From assembly GCF_000306235.2 (NCBI RefSeq), contig NZ_AKWZ02000010.1:310001-374000 (forward strand): a DNA stretch of 64,000 nucleotides, given 5' to 3'. Under the pieces are notes generated by a model. It did no database searches and was not told the origin of the DNA. It worked only from the letters and a program-made list of their open reading frames with translations. This document shows, piece by piece, positions 63,670 to 64,000 of the stretch. Source of the stretch: Leptospira fainei serovar Hurstbridge str. BUT 6 (GTDB lineage: Bacteria; Spirochaetota; Leptospiria; Leptospirales; Leptospiraceae). How positions within the stretch are numbered: the first letter of the stretch is position 1; every line of letters starts with the position of its first letter. The position numbers and the translations under genes are program-made.

Positions 63670-64000
63670 GCTGATTGTGTCTCCCAGCCAAGAAGCCCAT
63701 CTCGAACTCTTTCGGAAACTCTTGTTAGAAGATAAAATATCGTTCCGCTATAAAAAAGTAACGCGGAAAGTAGCGGAGCATCCATCGTACGAATTGCATG
63801 ATACATCGATTTTCCGATGCCGGGAAAGAAGAATATTTCCTCCACGACGATGGCGCCGGACAGCAGGGAACTAAAATCCAACAAAATCAATACCAGAAGT
63901 ACTGGTAAGATCTTAAGAAGAATATGCCGAAAGAGAATCCTCATTCGTGAATAACCGCGGGCTCTTAGTACTGTCACGTAAGCGGAGGAAGATTCGGATT
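63666..64000 (-). CDS. ABC transporter permease, DppB/OppB type, C-terminal part (5' end outside window)
   Basis: The frame is open to base 64000. The visible 111 residues hold YVTVLRARGYSRMRILFRHILLKILP, the EAA loop of DppB/OppB proteins, and VEEIFFFPGIGKSMYHAIRTMD, diagnostic for this family. A GTG at 63977 is only an internal codon. It pairs with the DppC-type permease that follows with a 4-nt overlap. Confidence 0.88.
   Translation of the reverse strand, partial: SESSSAYVTVLRARGYSRMRILFRHILLKILPVLLVLILLDFSSLLSGAIVVEEIFFFPGIGKSMYHAIRTMDAPLLSALLFYSGTIFYLLTRVSERVRDGLLGWETQSA

Overview
The window reads as chromosome of a spirochaete of the genus Leptospira. This is inferred from the ribosomal and RNA-polymerase proteins, from many lipoproteins with loose spirochaetal lipoboxes (LLQAC, LLTNC, SFTNC, LSHC), and from the overall gene mix. 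I cannot name the species. No insertion sequence, phage, CRISPR array or rRNA gene is visible.

Layout. (a) 1-4413, minus strand: start of the S10 operon (rplD partial, rplC, rpsJ), tuf, and an EF-G-like GTPase that occupies the classical fusA position but is short and divergent. (b) 4.7-10.3 kb: small accessory genes (Spinster-type MFS carrier, VOC protein, AraC regulator, TMEM175-type channel, DUF1761 protein, SDR). (c) 10.9-25.6 kb: a large two-cyclase/ATPase/TPR protein, a methyltransferase, three tandem ChoD-like GMC oxidoreductases (one fused to an alpha/beta hydrolase), a metallophosphoesterase and a sterol-desaturase-family hydroxylase. This looks like a lipid or sterol modification module. 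(d) 25.8-38.1 kb, minus strand: tRNA-Thr, tRNA-Trp, secE, nusG, rplK, rplA, rplJ, rplL, rpoB, rpoC, rpsL, rpsG, ending in a strong terminator. (e) 38.4-50.2 kb: lipoproteins, DUF1003, a DUF6946 nuclease-like protein, two paralogous XRE regulators, a DJ-1/PfpI protein, a HAD phosphatase, a beta-lactamase-fold lipoprotein, CutA and an SBBP-repeat lipoprotein. (f) 50.3-64 kb: housekeeping genes (rhomboid, uvrB, two HATPase proteins, trmL, an S1-domain protein, a degenerate amidohydrolase, a GT2 glycosyltransferase, aroE, folC), then a PEGA-domain protein coupled to an oligopeptide-type ABC permease pair that runs off the window.

How the parts fit. Regions (a) and (d) together would be one str/S10 superoperon (rpsL-rpsG-fusA-tuf-rpsJ), but about 21 kb of unrelated genes on both strands lie between rpsG and the EF-G-like gene. 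The most interesting block is (c): all three GMC enzymes carry an embedded four-cysteine iron-sulfur signature, the fused hydrolase has Cys where Ser is usual, and hydroxylase, phosphoesterase and methyltransferase genes surround them. Other points worth checking are a natural Asn at the main rifampicin-resistance position of RpoB, and two XRE genes with a near-identical 19-bp upstream element at the same distance from their starts.
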